7,429 nt of DNA from Rhodospirillales bacterium (GTDB lineage: Bacteria; Pseudomonadota; Alphaproteobacteria; Rhodospirillales; Casp-alpha2), in NCBI GenBank assembly GCA_030727885.1, contig JANRAT010000097.1, positions 1 through 7,429 on the forward strand. The letters run 5' to 3'. Position numbers and translations under genes: made by a program. This document shows, in pieces, positions 7,324 to 7,429 of the stretch. Position 1 is the first letter of the stretch, and every line of letters starts with the position of its first letter. Below the pieces are notes generated by a model. That model saw nothing but the letters and a program-made list of their open reading frames with translations, was not told where the DNA came from and ran no database searches.

Positions 7324-7429
7324 TGACCATGTCCAGACTTACCGCCCCCTTCAGTCACCGCATCGCCGCAACCTTTGGCGTGCTTGCCCTGCTGTTCTCG
7401 CTGACACTTGGCTCTGCCCAGGCGGTTCA
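7323..7429 (+). CDS. Start of an exported protein, probably the second M16 peptidase subunit (3' end outside window)
   Basis: Only 35 codons are visible before the window ends. Translation from ATG 7323 gives MTMSRLTAPFSHRIAATFG, then a hydrophobic run VLALLFSLTLG and a signal peptidase I-like site SAQA followed by V. This is a typical Sec signal peptide with a basic N-region (Arg5, Arg13), a hydrophobic core and an A-x-A-type end. The ATG overlaps the stop of the preceding M16 gene as TGATG, indicating translational coupling. An in-frame ATG at 7329 is an alternative start. No mature sequence can be read, so the family is inferred only from context: M16B genes in Proteobacteria often come as adjacent pairs, one with the HxxEH zinc site and one lacking it. 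I am confident that it is a coding start of an exported protein, much less so of the family. Confidence 0.7.
   Translation, partial: MTMSRLTAPFSHRIAATFGVLALLFSLTLGSAQAV

Overview
This window is a compact, single-strand run of chromosomal housekeeping and cell-envelope genes. It most probably comes from an alphaproteobacterium. Three things suggest this: the kinase phosphoacceptor domain resembles the PleC/DivJ/PdhS type, there is a DUF3035-family lipoprotein (a group I know mainly from Alphaproteobacteria), and the order ribF-ileS-lspA-DUF3035-M16-M16 is one I associate with Rhodospirillales-like genomes. Base composition looks moderately GC-rich, with mostly G/C third positions. I cannot name a genus.

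Layout: all genes are on the + strand. Positions 3-989 hold the 3' part of a membrane sensor histidine kinase that is open at the left edge. It is followed by ribF (1004-1945, bifunctional riboflavin kinase/FAD synthetase), ileS (1949-4783, isoleucyl-tRNA synthetase), lspA (4780-5286, lipoprotein signal peptidase), a DUF3035/BamF-like lipoprotein (5329-5901) and an M16 zinc peptidase with a signal peptide (5974-7323). At 7323 a further exported protein begins and runs off the right edge. Only its signal peptide is visible, and its position suggests it is the second subunit of an M16 pair.

Gene spacing is very tight: gaps of 14 and 3 nt, a 4-nt GTGA overlap, gaps of 42 and 72 nt, and a 1-nt TGATG overlap. 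The ribF-to-lspA block therefore looks like one transcription unit, which may extend through the downstream envelope genes. There is no stretch of 300 bases without a gene, and I saw no RNA gene, mobile element, CRISPR array or convincing terminator.

How the genes may work together: RibF makes FMN and FAD, and IleS charges tRNA-Ile. LspA cleaves lipoprotein signal peptides, and the next gene encodes a lipoprotein that should be an LspA substrate, possibly an accessory part of the outer-membrane beta-barrel assembly machine. The M16 protein(s) would act in the periplasm. The second half thus reads as an envelope-maintenance module attached to the conserved ribF-ileS-lspA block. I did not find an undescribed system. 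The points most worth following up are the DUF3035 lipoprotein, the M16 pair, the partner of the kinase, and the near-absence of Shine-Dalgarno sequences.
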